Shown here piece by piece: positions 10,378 to 19,325 of a stretch of DNA of 64,000 nucleotides. How positions within the stretch are numbered: the first letter of the stretch is position 1; each line of letters opens with the position of its first letter. Source of the DNA: Bacillus sp. EB106-08-02-XG196 (GTDB lineage: Bacteria; Bacillota; Bacilli; Bacillales; Cytobacillaceae); contig NZ_JABWSY010000001.1 of assembly GCF_013396335.1 (NCBI RefSeq), positions 447,869 through 511,868 on the forward strand. The letters run 5' to 3'. The notes under the pieces are model-generated. The model made no database searches and was not told where the DNA came from. It was given only the letters and a program-made list of their open reading frames with translations. Both the position numbers and the translations under genes were made by a program.

Positions 10378-10445
10378 ACACATCAATCCTTTTCATTTTT
10401 TTCAACCACTTCATTATACATATAAAATACAAAAATCCTATAAGT

Positions 10446-10481
10446 AAAGCCTTCCCGTTTTAGAATTTTCAGGAAGGCTTT
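10446..10481. terminator. Rho-independent terminator after galE
   Basis: A 10-bp perfect stem, AAAGCCTTCC with GGAAGGCTTT, and a 16-nt loop. It lies 17 bp beyond the galE stop on the minus strand, with moderate T-rich sequence on both sides. Confidence 0.8.
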
Positions 10482-10497
10482 CTAGTATTATTTTTAT

Positions 10498-11511
10498 TCA
10501 ATTATCATAGCCATTGGGGTTTTTACTTTGCCATCTCCAGGAATCCCGACACATTTCTTCAATTCCTTTTTCAGCTGTCCAGCCAAGTTCATTTCTGGCT
10601 TTCGTGGAATCTGCGTAACAAACCGCAACATCTCCAGATCTTTTATCTACTATTTCATAAGGAATTTGCTTACCTGATGCCTTTTCAAATGCATTTACCA
10701 TCTCTAAGACACTATAACCATTTCCTGTTCCAAGGTTATAGGCCTCAACACCAGTTGCTCCCACTACTTTTCTCAGAGCTTTCAAATGGCCTTTTGCTAG
10801 ATCGACGACATGGATATAATCGCGTACACCCGTTCCGTCCACAGTAGGATAATCATTTCCGAAAACACGGAGCTTGTTTAGTTTACCTACAGCAACTTGT
10901 GTGATGTATGGCATTAAATTGTTGGGTATCCCATTTGGATCTTCACCAATTCGACCGCTTTCGTGTGCGCCAATTGGGTTGAAATAACGAAGCAAGGCTA
11001 CACTCCAGCTATTATCTGAGACATACAAATCCCTTAGGATTTCTTCTATCATTAACTTTGTTCGTCCATATGGATTTGTAGCACTTAGAAGATCCTCCTC
11101 TGATATCGGCATCCGTTCTGGTATACCATATACGGTGGCGGAAGAACTGAACACAAGCTTTTTCACTCCGAACTTATTCATTACCTCGCAAAGTATTAGA
11201 GTTCCAGTGATATTATTATGATAATAATGAAGTGGAATGGACACCGATTCACCTACAGCTTTAAGTCCTGCAAAGTGAATAACAGCATCGATTTTATTTT
11301 CAACAAATACTTTTTCTAGCCCATCACGGTCAAGTAAGTCTACCTGGAAAAATTTAAATTCTTTTCCTGTCAACTCTTTTACGCGGTTTAACGCTTCGAG
11401 TTTGCTATTTGCAAGGTTATCTAAAACTACAATTTCATAACCACTATTAAGTAATTCCAAACAAGTATGTGTGCCAATGTATCCGGCTCCACCAGTTACC
11501 AAGATTGCCAT
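10498..11511 (-). CDS. galE: UDP-glucose 4-epimerase
   Basis: Interconverts UDP-glucose and UDP-galactose and so supplies the neighbouring polysaccharide operon. The 337 residues match the usual length. The NAD-binding Rossmann motif [10 protein letters not shown] is at the N-terminus, the catalytic Ser is in FSSSATVYG and the Tyr-x3-Lys pair is in NPYGRTK. The C-terminus contains [15 protein letters not shown] and [10 protein letters not shown], standard for GalE. It lies 96 bp downstream of galU on the same strand and ends at a terminator. Confidence 0.96.
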   Translation of the reverse strand: MAILVTGGAGYIGTHTCLELLNSGYEIVVLDNLANSKLEALNRVKELTGKEFKFFQVDLLDRDGLEKVFVENKIDAVIHFAGLKAVGESVSIPLHYYHNNITGTLILCEVMNKFGVKKLVFSSSATVYGIPERMPISEEDLLSATNPYGRTKLMIEEILRDLYVSDNSWSVALLRYFNPIGAHESGRIGEDPNGIPNNLMPYITQVAVGKLNKLRVFGNDYPTVDGTGVRDYIHVVDLAKGHLKALRKVVGATGVEAYNLGTGNGYSVLEMVNAFEKASGKQIPYEIVDKRSGDVAVCYADSTKARNELGWTAEKGIEEMCRDSWRWQSKNPNGYDN

Positions 11512-11607
11512 TCTAAAACACCCCAGTCTTTTCTATGTACTCTAGCTTCCTTTGAGTTTCCAATTTGATAATTATATCATAAACCTTCTTATAGGAATAT
11601 ACATTTT

Positions 11608-12483
11608 CTACCTGTTCCCTTCAACCTTTTTAGCTAAAAAAGCTAATAGATCTTCTCTTAACTCCTCATTTTGCAGAGCAAATTCAATAGTCGTTTCAAT
11701 AAATCCAAGCTGCTCCCCAACATCAAATCTTTCGCCTTCAAACTCGTAAGCAAACACACGCTGTATTTGGTTTAATTTTTGAATAGCATCCGTTAACTGG
11801 ATTTCACCGCCAGCGCCTATTTCCTGTTTGTCTAAAAACATAAAAATTTCGGGTGTAAAGATATATCTGCCGATGATGGCTAAATTCGACGGTGCCATTC
11901 CCTGGGGTGGCTTTTCCACAAAATTACGCACTTGAAAGCTTCGACCAAATTGTTCAAGTGGATCAATAACACCATACCGGTGTGTTTCTTCCTCTGATAC
12001 CCTTTTCACCCCAATAACAGAGGAATGAGTTTTGTCATGCTGATTAATTAATTGTTTCAAGCATGGCGGATCTGCTTGGACGATGTCATCACCTAATAGC
12101 ACAGCAAATGGCTCATTTCCGATAAATTTACGAGCACACCAAACAGCATGTCCCAACCCCAGTGCTTCTTTTTGTCGAATATAATGAATATCTGTCAATT
12201 TAGAAGGGGCTTTAACCTTTTCTAGTAAATCCCACTTTTCTTTTTCAATAAGATTTTTCTCCAGTTCCAGCGCAATATCAAAATGGTCCTCTATCGCCCT
12301 TTTCCCTTTCCCGGTGACAATAATAATATCTTCAATACCAGATTCAATCGCTTCTTCAACGATGTACTGGATGGTGGGTTTATTTAAAATAGGCAGCATT
12401 TCCTTTGGCATTGCCTTTGTGGCAGGTAAAAACCTTGTACCGAGACCCGCGGCTGGGATGATTGCCTTTTTTACTCTTTTCAA
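11608..12483 (-). CDS. galU: UTP-glucose-1-phosphate uridylyltransferase
   Basis: Makes UDP-glucose from glucose-1-phosphate and UTP. It has 291 residues, the normal length. The N-terminus has [20 protein letters not shown], followed by [23 protein letters not shown] and [15 protein letters not shown]. The start is TTG at 12483, supported by AAAGGTGA 7 nt upstream. With galE it forms a two-gene UDP-sugar supply unit beside the exopolysaccharide operon. Confidence 0.96.
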   Translation of the reverse strand: MKRVKKAIIPAAGLGTRFLPATKAMPKEMLPILNKPTIQYIVEEAIESGIEDIIIVTGKGKRAIEDHFDIALELEKNLIEKEKWDLLEKVKAPSKLTDIHYIRQKEALGLGHAVWCARKFIGNEPFAVLLGDDIVQADPPCLKQLINQHDKTHSSVIGVKRVSEEETHRYGVIDPLEQFGRSFQVRNFVEKPPQGMAPSNLAIIGRYIFTPEIFMFLDKQEIGAGGEIQLTDAIQKLNQIQRVFAYEFEGERFDVGEQLGFIETTIEFALQNEELREDLLAFLAKKVEGNR

Positions 12484-12529
12484 ATTACTTCACCTTTTCT
12501 CATAAAATTTCTTTACCTTGAAATTAATA

Positions 12530-12673
12530 CTACAGGGGGCCATCATTTATCAAGATAATCTGAAAGTCATACTTTTCTTTTTCTGCTATGCTGATTACTT
12601 CATCATAGAATTTTTTTAAATTTGCTTGTTCTTCATAACACGGGACAACAATACTCAAAAGTAAAAAGCTCAC
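12530..12673 (-). pseudogene. Truncated family 2 glycosyltransferase (N-terminal remnant)
   Basis: A 47-codon frame from GTG to TAG preceded by AAGAGG. The product begins LLLSIVVPCYEEQANLKKFY and ends at IILINDG, which is the N-terminal nucleotide-binding strand of GT2 enzymes of the dolichol-phosphate-mannose/GtrB type, stopping at the DDG-like site. The rest of a roughly 300-residue enzyme is absent. It lies just upstream of galU. It is too short to act as a transferase, so it is called a remnant. Confidence 0.7.
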
Positions 12674-12800
12674 CTCTTAAATTTAGCTATTTCAACTGAT
12701 AAATATAACATTCTATGTATTAAGATGAAAGGGATTATTTTTTCAGAGTTATACTTATGTCTATTATTGCCAAAGATAGTTTTGATTTTACAAAGGTCAG

Positions 12801-12832
12801 AAAAAATAGGCGAACCTCAGAAAGAGTTCGCC
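12801..12832 (-). terminator. Rho-independent terminator of the CWB2 protein gene
   Basis: On the minus strand GGCGAAC pairs with GTTCGCC around a 10-nt loop, followed by TATTTTTT. It lies 11 bp beyond the stop of the cell-wall protein gene. Confidence 0.9.
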
Positions 12833-12842
12833 CATTACGATT

Positions 12843-14471
12843 TTATCGAATATGATTATATAATTGATTTTCTGTATTTTGAGAAACGGAACCAAGACCG
12901 CCAAAGATATAGATATGCTTGGTTTCACCGTTACTAAAGGTTTTCAAGAATGCGTCTACCTTCGGTTCAAGTGAATTGGTTGAAGTAAGAAGTATTGGAG
13001 CAAAGTAAATATTGGCAAGCGGTGCACCTGAAAGGGCATCTGGGAATAAGTCTCCTCTTGCAAAGGCAACGGTACTTAAGTCCATTCCATAGTTGTGTAT
13101 TCCATATTTAGCAACATTTATCGAAACTTCGTAGCGGTCTTTTCCGCCAATTCTTTCGATATTTGCTGTGACGCGAAGTTTTCGAAGTTGATCCTCAACA
13201 GATTGCTTAACGGTAGCAGGACCGCCAACAATAATAAAGTGTTGGATTTCTGGATGATTTTTAATATACGTTTGGATAGACTCCGGAACATTTCCTGATT
13301 GCACTAATAATACTGGCATACCCATTGGGCCAGCGATAGTAGAAGCAGATAGTGCGTCCGGGAAAACTTCACCACTTGCGATGATTGCTGTGTCTGATTC
13401 CATTGACTCGGAAATTCTTTCACCAACACTAGCAGAAACCGCATAACGATCTTTTCCGCCAATTCGGTCGATGGTCGTAACACCTAATTCCTTTAACTGT
13501 GCTTCTACATTTGTAGAAACAGATCCTGTTCCACCAAGAATAATGGCTTTTTCAGGTGCTAATTTTTTTATTTGGTCTTTCACCGATATTGGAAGACTAT
13601 TGGTTGTCGTTAATAAAATTGGTGCAAATTCAGAAGTTGCTAGTGGGCCGCCAGATAGTGCGTCAGAAAACACATCACCTTTAGCGATTACCACAGTGCC
13701 ACTGCTTTCTCCGTTCCAGAAGGTTAATTCTTTACTAATGTTACTTGAAACTTCATAGCGATCTTTACCCTGAAGCCTTGTTACACCTGGAAGGCTGACG
13801 GAATAGTAGGAAACAATTGAATTTCCACTTTCTTCCGTTGCTGTTAACATATAAAGATTGTCTCCCTTGCCCAACGTTACATTTTTCTGGAATGCACCAG
13901 GAGAATTCAATTCCTGTTCCTCATAAACAGTAGAAAAAGTAAGCGTCTGGGCGTCAGTAGTACCCATAAAAGATAATTCAGTTGAAGATCCTTTCGCCAA
14001 TTGTATTTCTTGATTAGCAGGGCTAGTTACATTTAGATTCGGTAAAGTAGTATCTGGTTGTTGTGAAAACGGTCCCGTTAATCCATATTCATAAGGAATA
14101 GAGGCAGCTTCTTCACTATAACCTGATACCGAAAATACATAGGTCCCTGAAGACAATTGGTACGTCCCAGCACTTGATATATCAACATAGTCCTCTGACT
14201 CAAGATTATATATGAAGAAACCAATTTCTACATTTTCTGGCTGATTGTCTGTTATTGTAAAATTACCACCATTTGTTTTAAAGATGTACTCATGTGCATC
14301 GTTTGTGTTAATTTCATTTTTGAATGTCGCTGCGTTCGCAATACTTTGTGTGGTACTAGCTGAAGGTAATGGTTGAACTGTGGTTTCAGCATTTACACTT
14401 GGAACCAAGAGCCCAGAGGTTAAAACCAATGCTGAGACAAGTGAGGCATAAAATTTATTGCTTCTTTTCAT
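12843..14471 (-). CDS. Secreted cell-wall protein with three CWB2 repeats
   Basis: A 542-residue exported protein. Residues 1-28 are a Sec signal peptide (MKRSNKF, hydrophobic core, SVNAETT). Residues about 30-130 look like a pre-peptidase C-terminal-like beta domain (EYIFKTNGGNFTITDN). The C-terminal half holds three cell-wall-binding type 2 repeats, each opening with a copy of RIGGKDRYxVS and containing SDALSGGPLA- or PDALSASTIA-like cores. CWB2 repeats bind secondary wall polymers non-covalently. No catalytic domain is seen, so the cargo function is the N-terminal domain or unknown. It is a single-gene unit ending at its own terminator. Confidence 0.9.
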   Translation of the reverse strand: MKRSNKFYASLVSALVLTSGLLVPSVNAETTVQPLPSASTTQSIANAATFKNEINTNDAHEYIFKTNGGNFTITDNQPENVEIGFFIYNLESEDYVDISSAGTYQLSSGTYVFSVSGYSEEAASIPYEYGLTGPFSQQPDTTLPNLNVTSPANQEIQLAKGSSTELSFMGTTDAQTLTFSTVYEEQELNSPGAFQKNVTLGKGDNLYMLTATEESGNSIVSYYSVSLPGVTRLQGKDRYEVSSNISKELTFWNGESSGTVVIAKGDVFSDALSGGPLATSEFAPILLTTTNSLPISVKDQIKKLAPEKAIILGGTGSVSTNVEAQLKELGVTTIDRIGGKDRYAVSASVGERISESMESDTAIIASGEVFPDALSASTIAGPMGMPVLLVQSGNVPESIQTYIKNHPEIQHFIIVGGPATVKQSVEDQLRKLRVTANIERIGGKDRYEVSINVAKYGIHNYGMDLSTVAFARGDLFPDALSGAPLANIYFAPILLTSTNSLEPKVDAFLKTFSNGETKHIYIFGGLGSVSQNTENQLYNHIR

Positions 14472-14779
14472 TAAATTACCACTCCTATTAATTTACGATA
14501 CTGAAATATTTTTTTAAAAACCTACTTTAAATCTGATACTCTACTGAGAATAATAGAAGTGAGCAGCCTATTAAAGTGAAAGTTAATTCCTGTTCATCAG
14601 ATGTAGTTTTCTAGATTTAAAGTCAAAACAACACAATCCTTTATTACACACTTCCTTCCTAACTTCATTTCATATCCATATTAGATATTAGTATAAACTT
14701 TCCTATTAATCTACAAAATTTATCAAAAAAATATCACTCTTTTTACAATTCCTACCAAAGTCATAGTACTTCTTTTTAC
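14472..14779. other. Intergenic leader without recognisable gene
   Basis: A 308-bp AT-rich gap between the CPBP protease stop and the CWB2 gene start. It holds the AGGAG-type RBS of the CWB2 gene close to its ATG. No strong hairpin, promoter pair or short frame with an RBS was found. Confidence 0.6.
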
Positions 14780-15682
14780 TTAATTAGCTATTTCTTCCTG
14801 CACAACCGGTTCAATCGGCTTTTTCGTCTGTTGATTTCTTTCTATAGCTAATATTACAAGGTATATAGGTACAAGAATCAACGCGATGATTTCGACAATA
14901 AAATCAAAGTAATACCAAGAAAGTGTTGCTAGGATATCGTAAACGGAGTGCACGATAACAGTCACCCAAAGATTTCTCGTCCATAATAAAATCAAGCCAA
15001 ATAAAAAGCCCATATTTGCAAAGGTTACAATGGCACCAATTTCATATTGCCAGGATTGAACCGAGTTTAAGGTATGATCAATGCCGAATAGGACTGAGGT
15101 AACAAACAGCGCAAGCATGACAAAAATATCACGCTGCCCTTTTTCCCATTTCCTAGGGAAAACCTTTTTAAAAAATATGAGAATTAGAATCATATAAGCT
15201 AATCGCCAAACCTCTTCAAATCCGGCAAGGATATCTGTGAAAATATCGTACCCAATACTATCAATCTCGCCAACCACTTCCCACATATTATCCACAGGTT
15301 CAATTGCTTGACCAGGTTCCACCTCAGGCACCTCATACGAAACCACTTCTGTATACTCATCCACATATTGCTCATAATCTTCGCTAAAATCCTGGAAGGC
15401 GTAAGAGGAATAGATATTAATCATCGTACTGCCAAGAATAAAGATCAGGAATGCCCCAATAAATTGGCGTATGACTTGACTCTTTGTTTTTTGAATTCCG
15501 TCACTAAGTCTTGGCTGCAGCTTTAATCCGATAAAAAAGGAAGATACCATAATGGCATCATAGATGGTACCCGCCAAGAGGCTGAAACCACTTAAATAGA
15601 GGACAATTTCGACTCCAATCGTTATCGTAAGCAGTGCAAATAAAAGCCTTTTCGAAACAGGCTTGGTTAAATTATTGGTCAT
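14780..15682 (-). CDS. CPBP family intramembrane metalloprotease (CAAX/bacteriocin-processing type)
   Basis: A 300-residue membrane protein with about eight hydrophobic helices and an acidic extracytoplasmic loop (EDYEQYVDEYTEV). The Abi/CPBP signature is present: FEEVWR in the first catalytic helix, FGIDH in the next and VHSVYD near the C-terminus, supplying the Glu and His ligands. The Glu-Glu to Arg spacing is one residue shorter than the common EExxxR form, so it is a divergent member. The substrate is unknown. The RBS AGGGACTG precedes the ATG. A very small membrane-peptide frame lies upstream on the same strand. Confidence 0.82.
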   Translation of the reverse strand: MTNNLTKPVSKRLLFALLTITIGVEIVLYLSGFSLLAGTIYDAIMVSSFFIGLKLQPRLSDGIQKTKSQVIRQFIGAFLIFILGSTMINIYSSYAFQDFSEDYEQYVDEYTEVVSYEVPEVEPGQAIEPVDNMWEVVGEIDSIGYDIFTDILAGFEEVWRLAYMILILIFFKKVFPRKWEKGQRDIFVMLALFVTSVLFGIDHTLNSVQSWQYEIGAIVTFANMGFLFGLILLWTRNLWVTVIVHSVYDILATLSWYYFDFIVEIIALILVPIYLVILAIERNQQTKKPIEPVVQEEIAN

Positions 15683-15727
15683 TATTATCAGTCCCTGTTC
15701 TATGAAATTACAATTTATTGCATATCA

Positions 15728-15817
15728 TTATAAAAACTGTACGGCCAAAATTCCTAGTCCATTAAGTAACAGCAGGAAAAGTAAGCACGCAACAACCCAT
15801 TTCCATATTCTTGTCAC
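15728..15817 (-). CDS. Putative 29-residue membrane micropeptide
   Basis: GTG start with AAAGGGGATA 8 nt upstream and a 29-codon frame ending TAA. The product is an almost pure transmembrane helix (WKWVVACLLFLLLLNGLGIL) with a short positive N-terminus (TR). It lies 45 bp upstream of the CPBP protease gene on the same strand and may share its mRNA. The strong RBS and clean single-helix product argue for a real gene. The function is unknown. Confidence 0.45.
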   Translation of the reverse strand: MTRIWKWVVACLLFLLLLNGLGILAVQFL

Positions 15818-15960
15818 AGACTTATCCCCTTTAATGTTAATTAGTACTAATTTATCATATTACTAGAGATGTAGCACTAAGGTTTATATTTACAATCATA
15901 ATCTCCCCATTTATACTTAAAATGAGTAAATATTACCAATTATTAGAATGGGGCTGAAAA

Positions 15961-16263
15961 GTGAAAAAGTTCATTTCTATTATCCTATTGATAGTCATTG
16001 TATTCGTATTATCCGAAACAAACCCTGGGCGTTCGGAATACATAGAATGGATTACCCATGAAGCGATGGATCAATCTTCGAATATCCTTGAAAAAGGGAT
16101 TCTTTCACTAGCAGGGGAAGAGGTTTTCGATATGGGAACAACAGAATCAGATTACTTCATATTTTCAGTCTACAAAACCGACTTTTCCGAAATCGGCCTG
16201 AGTCAGGTCACCTGCATCGGGTTCTTCAATACATTTATTCCAATTTCCAAAAATGAAAAATAA
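15961..16263 (+). CDS. DUF4359-like small exported/membrane-anchored protein
   Basis: A 100-residue protein with an N-terminal hydrophobic segment (KKFISIILLIVIVFVLSE) followed by TNPGRSEYIEWITHEAM, which resembles the start of DUF4359 proteins. GTG start with GGGGCTGAA upstream. A short terminator follows directly. The function is unknown, and the family assignment is by recall of the TNP-x-Y-x-x-W pattern only. Confidence 0.65.
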   Translation: MKKFISIILLIVIVFVLSETNPGRSEYIEWITHEAMDQSSNILEKGILSLAGEEVFDMGTTESDYFIFSVYKTDFSEIGLSQVTCIGFFNTFIPISKNEK

Positions 16264-16264
16264 G

Positions 16265-16290
16265 AAGACCAGTTGCGGTCTTTTTATTTT
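16265..16290 (+). terminator. Short rho-independent terminator
   Basis: AAGACC pairs with GGTCTT around a 6-nt loop and runs into TTTATTTTTATT, just after the DUF4359-like gene stop. Confidence 0.7.
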
Positions 16291-16386
16291 TATTATTTGA
16301 TGGAATATTCCTTTTCATCCGATAAAGTTTCAGAACATAAGTAAATTACTATATTAATAGGAGAAACTGTAAGGGAGATAGTCGGA

Positions 16387-18093
16387 TTGAGTAATTTCTA
16401 TGTGAAAAATAATAAGGAATATGTAATTGAATCTTTTAAAGCTGTCCTTGACTCTAACCAGAATGCCCTTAAGGATGAAGGGCTTGCCTTTATTCTGAAC
16501 ACACTCGAACATTACCAGAATCAATCAGTTTTTCATGCATTATGGAAATTGATTGAGGACCATGAAAGTATCTACAAATATGTACTGGAGTTTATTCATC
16601 AACAACAGGACTACAGTAATCTGTTAAAGTTAATTCTTGAAAATAAATTCAACCTCACTCAGGTTGAAGACATTTTATCAGAGATAAATAATCTGCTTGA
16701 AACTGCACCCTATTTACGTAAGAACCGTTGTTTTCAGGTACTGGCAATCCAAAAGACAGCAGATGCTGTTGGCAATTCCACCGATCCATATAAAGCGGCC
16801 TGTGCGGTACAAGCATTTAACGTAACAAACCTTGAAGTTGATTTTTCAAAAATAAAAGACAAGATGATGGTTTACGCGGAAATTGCGTTAGTAGATGATC
16901 TTGAATTACAGAATATGACCCTCAAGGACATCGATGCCTTTGCGCTCCTTTCAACTGGAAAGCTGACTGAGATAGAACTAAAGGATAAAAAAATCATCAG
17001 TAAGTACCAGATATTGAAGGTCCTTCATGAACTGTTCACCAAACCTGTCGTTTCTGTGGGAATGATTGTTCAACGTTTGTCACCTGCAAATCGCGAGGAA
17101 CTTCGTGAAGTATTAAAAAATGTATTGCGGAGTAATCTTTCAGAAAAGTATTTCCAGCATATACTCGCTGCTTTTGATAATGAAGAAGACAGTTATCATT
17201 ATCCACAGCTTTTTGGATATTTAAGTAAACATGCGGATGATGAGCGAATGTTATCATTTATTAAATGGAGTGCGAGTAACCTTCAGCCTGATCATCATTA
17301 CCATCGAGCATTGAAGGCCTATTTGAAAACTCATCCAAGGTCGATTTGGAAGAATAAAGATGCTAAAAAAGAACTCCAAATGATTTCAACCGTCAGCTTT
17401 AGAAGACTGGTGAAAGAAGTTCAAAATGAAACCGCTAGTCCAGTCGTTAAGTTTTTAAAAAGGTATGGCGGGCATGTATCCATTGTGCTTCTCAGCACCC
17501 TTGTTGTTGGAAGCGGGATTTATCTAGGATATGATGTCTTGTTTGACGAAAATGAAAAGACGGCCTTCTCAAAAACAAACAAACCTGCTGTGCCGGTGGA
17601 AATGGAAATGAGTGAGAAAACCTCGTTAGAACCATTTAAACGTTGGGACGCTGGTAATCCCTATGTGTTAACTGTAAATGGAGAACAACAGAAAATAACC
17701 TTTGGACAGGCAAATCCAACGGGTGGCAAAAGCCTTGTATTAACGGGCGGGCAAAATATCGAGACTCCTTTTGATTTGGTGATGGATTTAGAGGCTTCTC
17801 CCTTTGATGAGAAGGGAGTTTTAAAAGAAGGGTTTTCGCTTTACCATACAGAGCATGATTTCGATAAAAACGGCACCCATGAGTTGGTGATTATGGCACT
17901 CAGTCAAACCTATGAATCCTTTGTATGGGTGTACAGTCCGATTTCTGAAAATGGAATTGCAGGTCTGCGTTCTGACCTAGCCATAAATGGGATGTCTGAT
18001 GCGAAATTAGTCGATAATACACTAACACTCCTTGGTGGAGAAGGGCAATCAGAAACGTACGCTTTCGTCAATCAACAATTTGTGAAGAAATAA
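16387..18093 (+). CDS. Large single-span membrane protein of unknown function
   Basis: A 568-residue protein that I do not recognise. Residues about 1-355 are alpha-helical, cytoplasmic-looking and rich in Leu/Glu, resembling repeat (HEAT-like) helices. One transmembrane helix follows at about 363-385 (VSIVLLSTLVVGSGIYLGY). The remaining 180 residues would be outside and beta-rich, with a Ca-site-like HDFDKNGTHELVI loop reminiscent of FG-GAP/VCBS repeats. The start is TTG with GGGAGAT upstream. A strong terminator follows, so it is monocistronic. The topology suggests a sensor or structural protein linking cytoplasm and wall. Confidence 0.7.
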   Translation: MSNFYVKNNKEYVIESFKAVLDSNQNALKDEGLAFILNTLEHYQNQSVFHALWKLIEDHESIYKYVLEFIHQQQDYSNLLKLILENKFNLTQVEDILSEINNLLETAPYLRKNRCFQVLAIQKTADAVGNSTDPYKAACAVQAFNVTNLEVDFSKIKDKMMVYAEIALVDDLELQNMTLKDIDAFALLSTGKLTEIELKDKKIISKYQILKVLHELFTKPVVSVGMIVQRLSPANREELREVLKNVLRSNLSEKYFQHILAAFDNEEDSYHYPQLFGYLSKHADDERMLSFIKWSASNLQPDHHYHRALKAYLKTHPRSIWKNKDAKKELQMISTVSFRRLVKEVQNETASPVVKFLKRYGGHVSIVLLSTLVVGSGIYLGYDVLFDENEKTAFSKTNKPAVPVEMEMSEKTSLEPFKRWDAGNPYVLTVNGEQQKITFGQANPTGGKSLVLTGGQNIETPFDLVMDLEASPFDEKGVLKEGFSLYHTEHDFDKNGTHELVIMALSQTYESFVWVYSPISENGIAGLRSDLAINGMSDAKLVDNTLTLLGGEGQSETYAFVNQQFVKK

Positions 18094-18146
18094 AGTGCGA
18101 TAAAGAAACTACAGAGAACTATGTGAAATGTACTAACCTAAAGAAA

Positions 18147-18180
18147 ACCTCAAACTTTATCATAGTTTGAGGTCTTTTTA
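18147..18180 (+). terminator. Rho-independent terminator
   Basis: A 10-bp stem, ACCTCAAACT with AGTTTGAGGT, a 7-nt loop and a CTTTTTA tail, 53 bp after the 568-aa gene. Confidence 0.9.
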
Positions 18181-18189
18181 GGTTCTTTT

Positions 18190-18258
18190 GTCCGCCTGGG
18201 GTGGACAGTGTCCACGGGCGGTGCCTGTCACCAAATGGTTACACCATTTGGTGACAGG
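18190..18258 (+). repeat. Dispersed palindromic element, copy a (43-bp class plus inverted arm)
   Basis: The 43-bp element runs 18190-18232: GTCCGCCT/GGGTGGAC, then GTGGAC-AGT-GTCCAC, then GGTGCCTGTCACC. A second, inverted arm follows, so CCTGTCACCAAATGGT and ACCATTTGGTGACAGG form a 16-bp perfect stem with a 3-nt loop, a REPIN-like doublet. It sits between two convergent genes. Confidence 0.85.
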
Positions 18259-18271
18259 TTACCCTATTTCC

Positions 18272-18409
18272 CTATTTCTCTTCTTTTTCTTCTGCTTCAT
18301 CTGTTTGGAGGATTTGCTTTAGTTCTCCCTCGTCACCTTTGGCGTTGATGATTTCGAAGATTTGGTTGAGTCCTTGGCTTGTTTGGTCTCTTTCATTTTC
18401 TTTTTCCAT
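18272..18409 (-). CDS. Small acidic protein, 45 residues
   Basis: The frame MEKENERDQTSQGLNQIFEI continues to a Glu/Lys-rich end (DEAEEKEEK). The RBS GGAGGAAACA immediately before the ATG is near-consensus, which is the main support. It has no hydrophobic segment, so it is a soluble cytoplasmic peptide. It lies 40 bp from the cutC stop on the same strand and may be its operon partner. I do not recognise the family. Confidence 0.6.
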   Translation of the reverse strand: MEKENERDQTSQGLNQIFEIINAKGDEGELKQILQTDEAEEKEEK

Positions 18410-18448
18410 TGTTTCCTCCAGTTGTACGTTTATTTTTAATATGCCCAG

Positions 18449-19126
18449 TTATTTCAATGTATGAACGATTTCTACTGCTTTTTCTAGGGAAACACTTTTT
18501 AAAATACTATGATCTATTCTTACCGCTGTGCCGAAGTGATAACAATTTGTTCCTACCTGTTTATGTACTTCACGTATATTATCCTTTGACAGCCCGCTGC
18601 CAATTAAAATATCCGTTTCCTTACAAATTTCTTTCAATTTCCTCAGGGTATCCAAGCGTGTTGGCCAGTCACCATGACCTCCAGAGGTTAAAATGGTTTT
18701 AATTTCTTGATATTGATTTAATTTCTCGGCGTTCTGGACTATATTATTTGAACTGTCAATGGCGCGGTGAAAGGTTACCTCCATGGTACCTATTTCCGTT
18801 AGTAACTCTTCAAGCTGCTGGAAGTCAACATTTCCATCACCATCCAGCATTCCTAATACCACTCCATTTGCACCTAAGCTCCGTATAACCCTTATATCAT
18901 TTTTCATAATCGCAATGTCATCTTCTGAATAACAAAACGATTGACTATGCGGTCTAACCATAACGTTAACGGGAATGGAAACACTATTGACCACATTTTC
19001 AATTAACCCATAGCTTGGTGTTATACCTCCCTCGGTTAAACCTGATACCAGTTCAATTCTGTCTGCACCCGATTTTTCAATAAATTTAGCGTCCTCTACC
19101 GTAACGGCAATAAATTCAATTAACAT
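18449..19126 (-). CDS. cutC: CutC family protein (copper homeostasis type)
   Basis: A 225-residue TIM-barrel protein of the CutC family. It has IEFIAVTVEDAKFIEKSGADRIELVSGLTEGG at the N-terminus, VMVRPHSQSFCYSEDDI, TFHRAIDSS and ILTSGGHGDW, all characteristic. Named for copper tolerance in E. coli, though the biochemical role is unsettled. It lies next to the copper nitrite reductase gene but on the opposite strand; a functional link is only suggestive. Confidence 0.9.
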   Translation of the reverse strand: MLIEFIAVTVEDAKFIEKSGADRIELVSGLTEGGITPSYGLIENVVNSVSIPVNVMVRPHSQSFCYSEDDIAIMKNDIRVIRSLGANGVVLGMLDGDGNVDFQQLEELLTEIGTMEVTFHRAIDSSNNIVQNAEKLNQYQEIKTILTSGGHGDWPTRLDTLRKLKEICKETDILIGSGLSKDNIREVHKQVGTNCYHFGTAVRIDHSILKSVSLEKAVEIVHTLK

Positions 19127-19245
19127 TTTTTTCCTCCTTCATATCAATGAGTTTACCAAAGAACTCCTATTAATTACTTAATTAACTTATAAACGTTATT
19201 AATTGCTCAACATTTCACAAAGTGTTCAAACAATTCCAAAAAATG

Positions 19246-19287
19246 AGTGATTCAAATCACTAGGGTATTTCTTACAGAATTTACAAT
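19246..19287 (+). promoter_or_regulatory. Crp/Fnr-type operator and -10 box of nirK
   Basis: A perfect palindrome AGTGATT-CA-AATCACT at 19246-19261 contains GTGA-N6-TCAC, the Crp/Fnr family core. A TACAAT -10 box lies at 19282-19287, so the palindrome centre falls about 40-41 bp upstream of the expected start, the usual position for Fnr class II activation. The fit to an oxygen-limited respiratory gene is good. No -35 box is evident, as expected for an activated promoter. Confidence 0.75.
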
Positions 19288-19325
19288 GAAAGTGTAAACA
19301 TTTTAATCTAAAGGGGTAGAATCAA

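Noticed and set aside
12725..12937. 70-codon plus-strand frame over the CWB2 gene terminator
   Set aside because: It crosses the terminator and the end of a clear minus-strand gene, and has no ribosome site.
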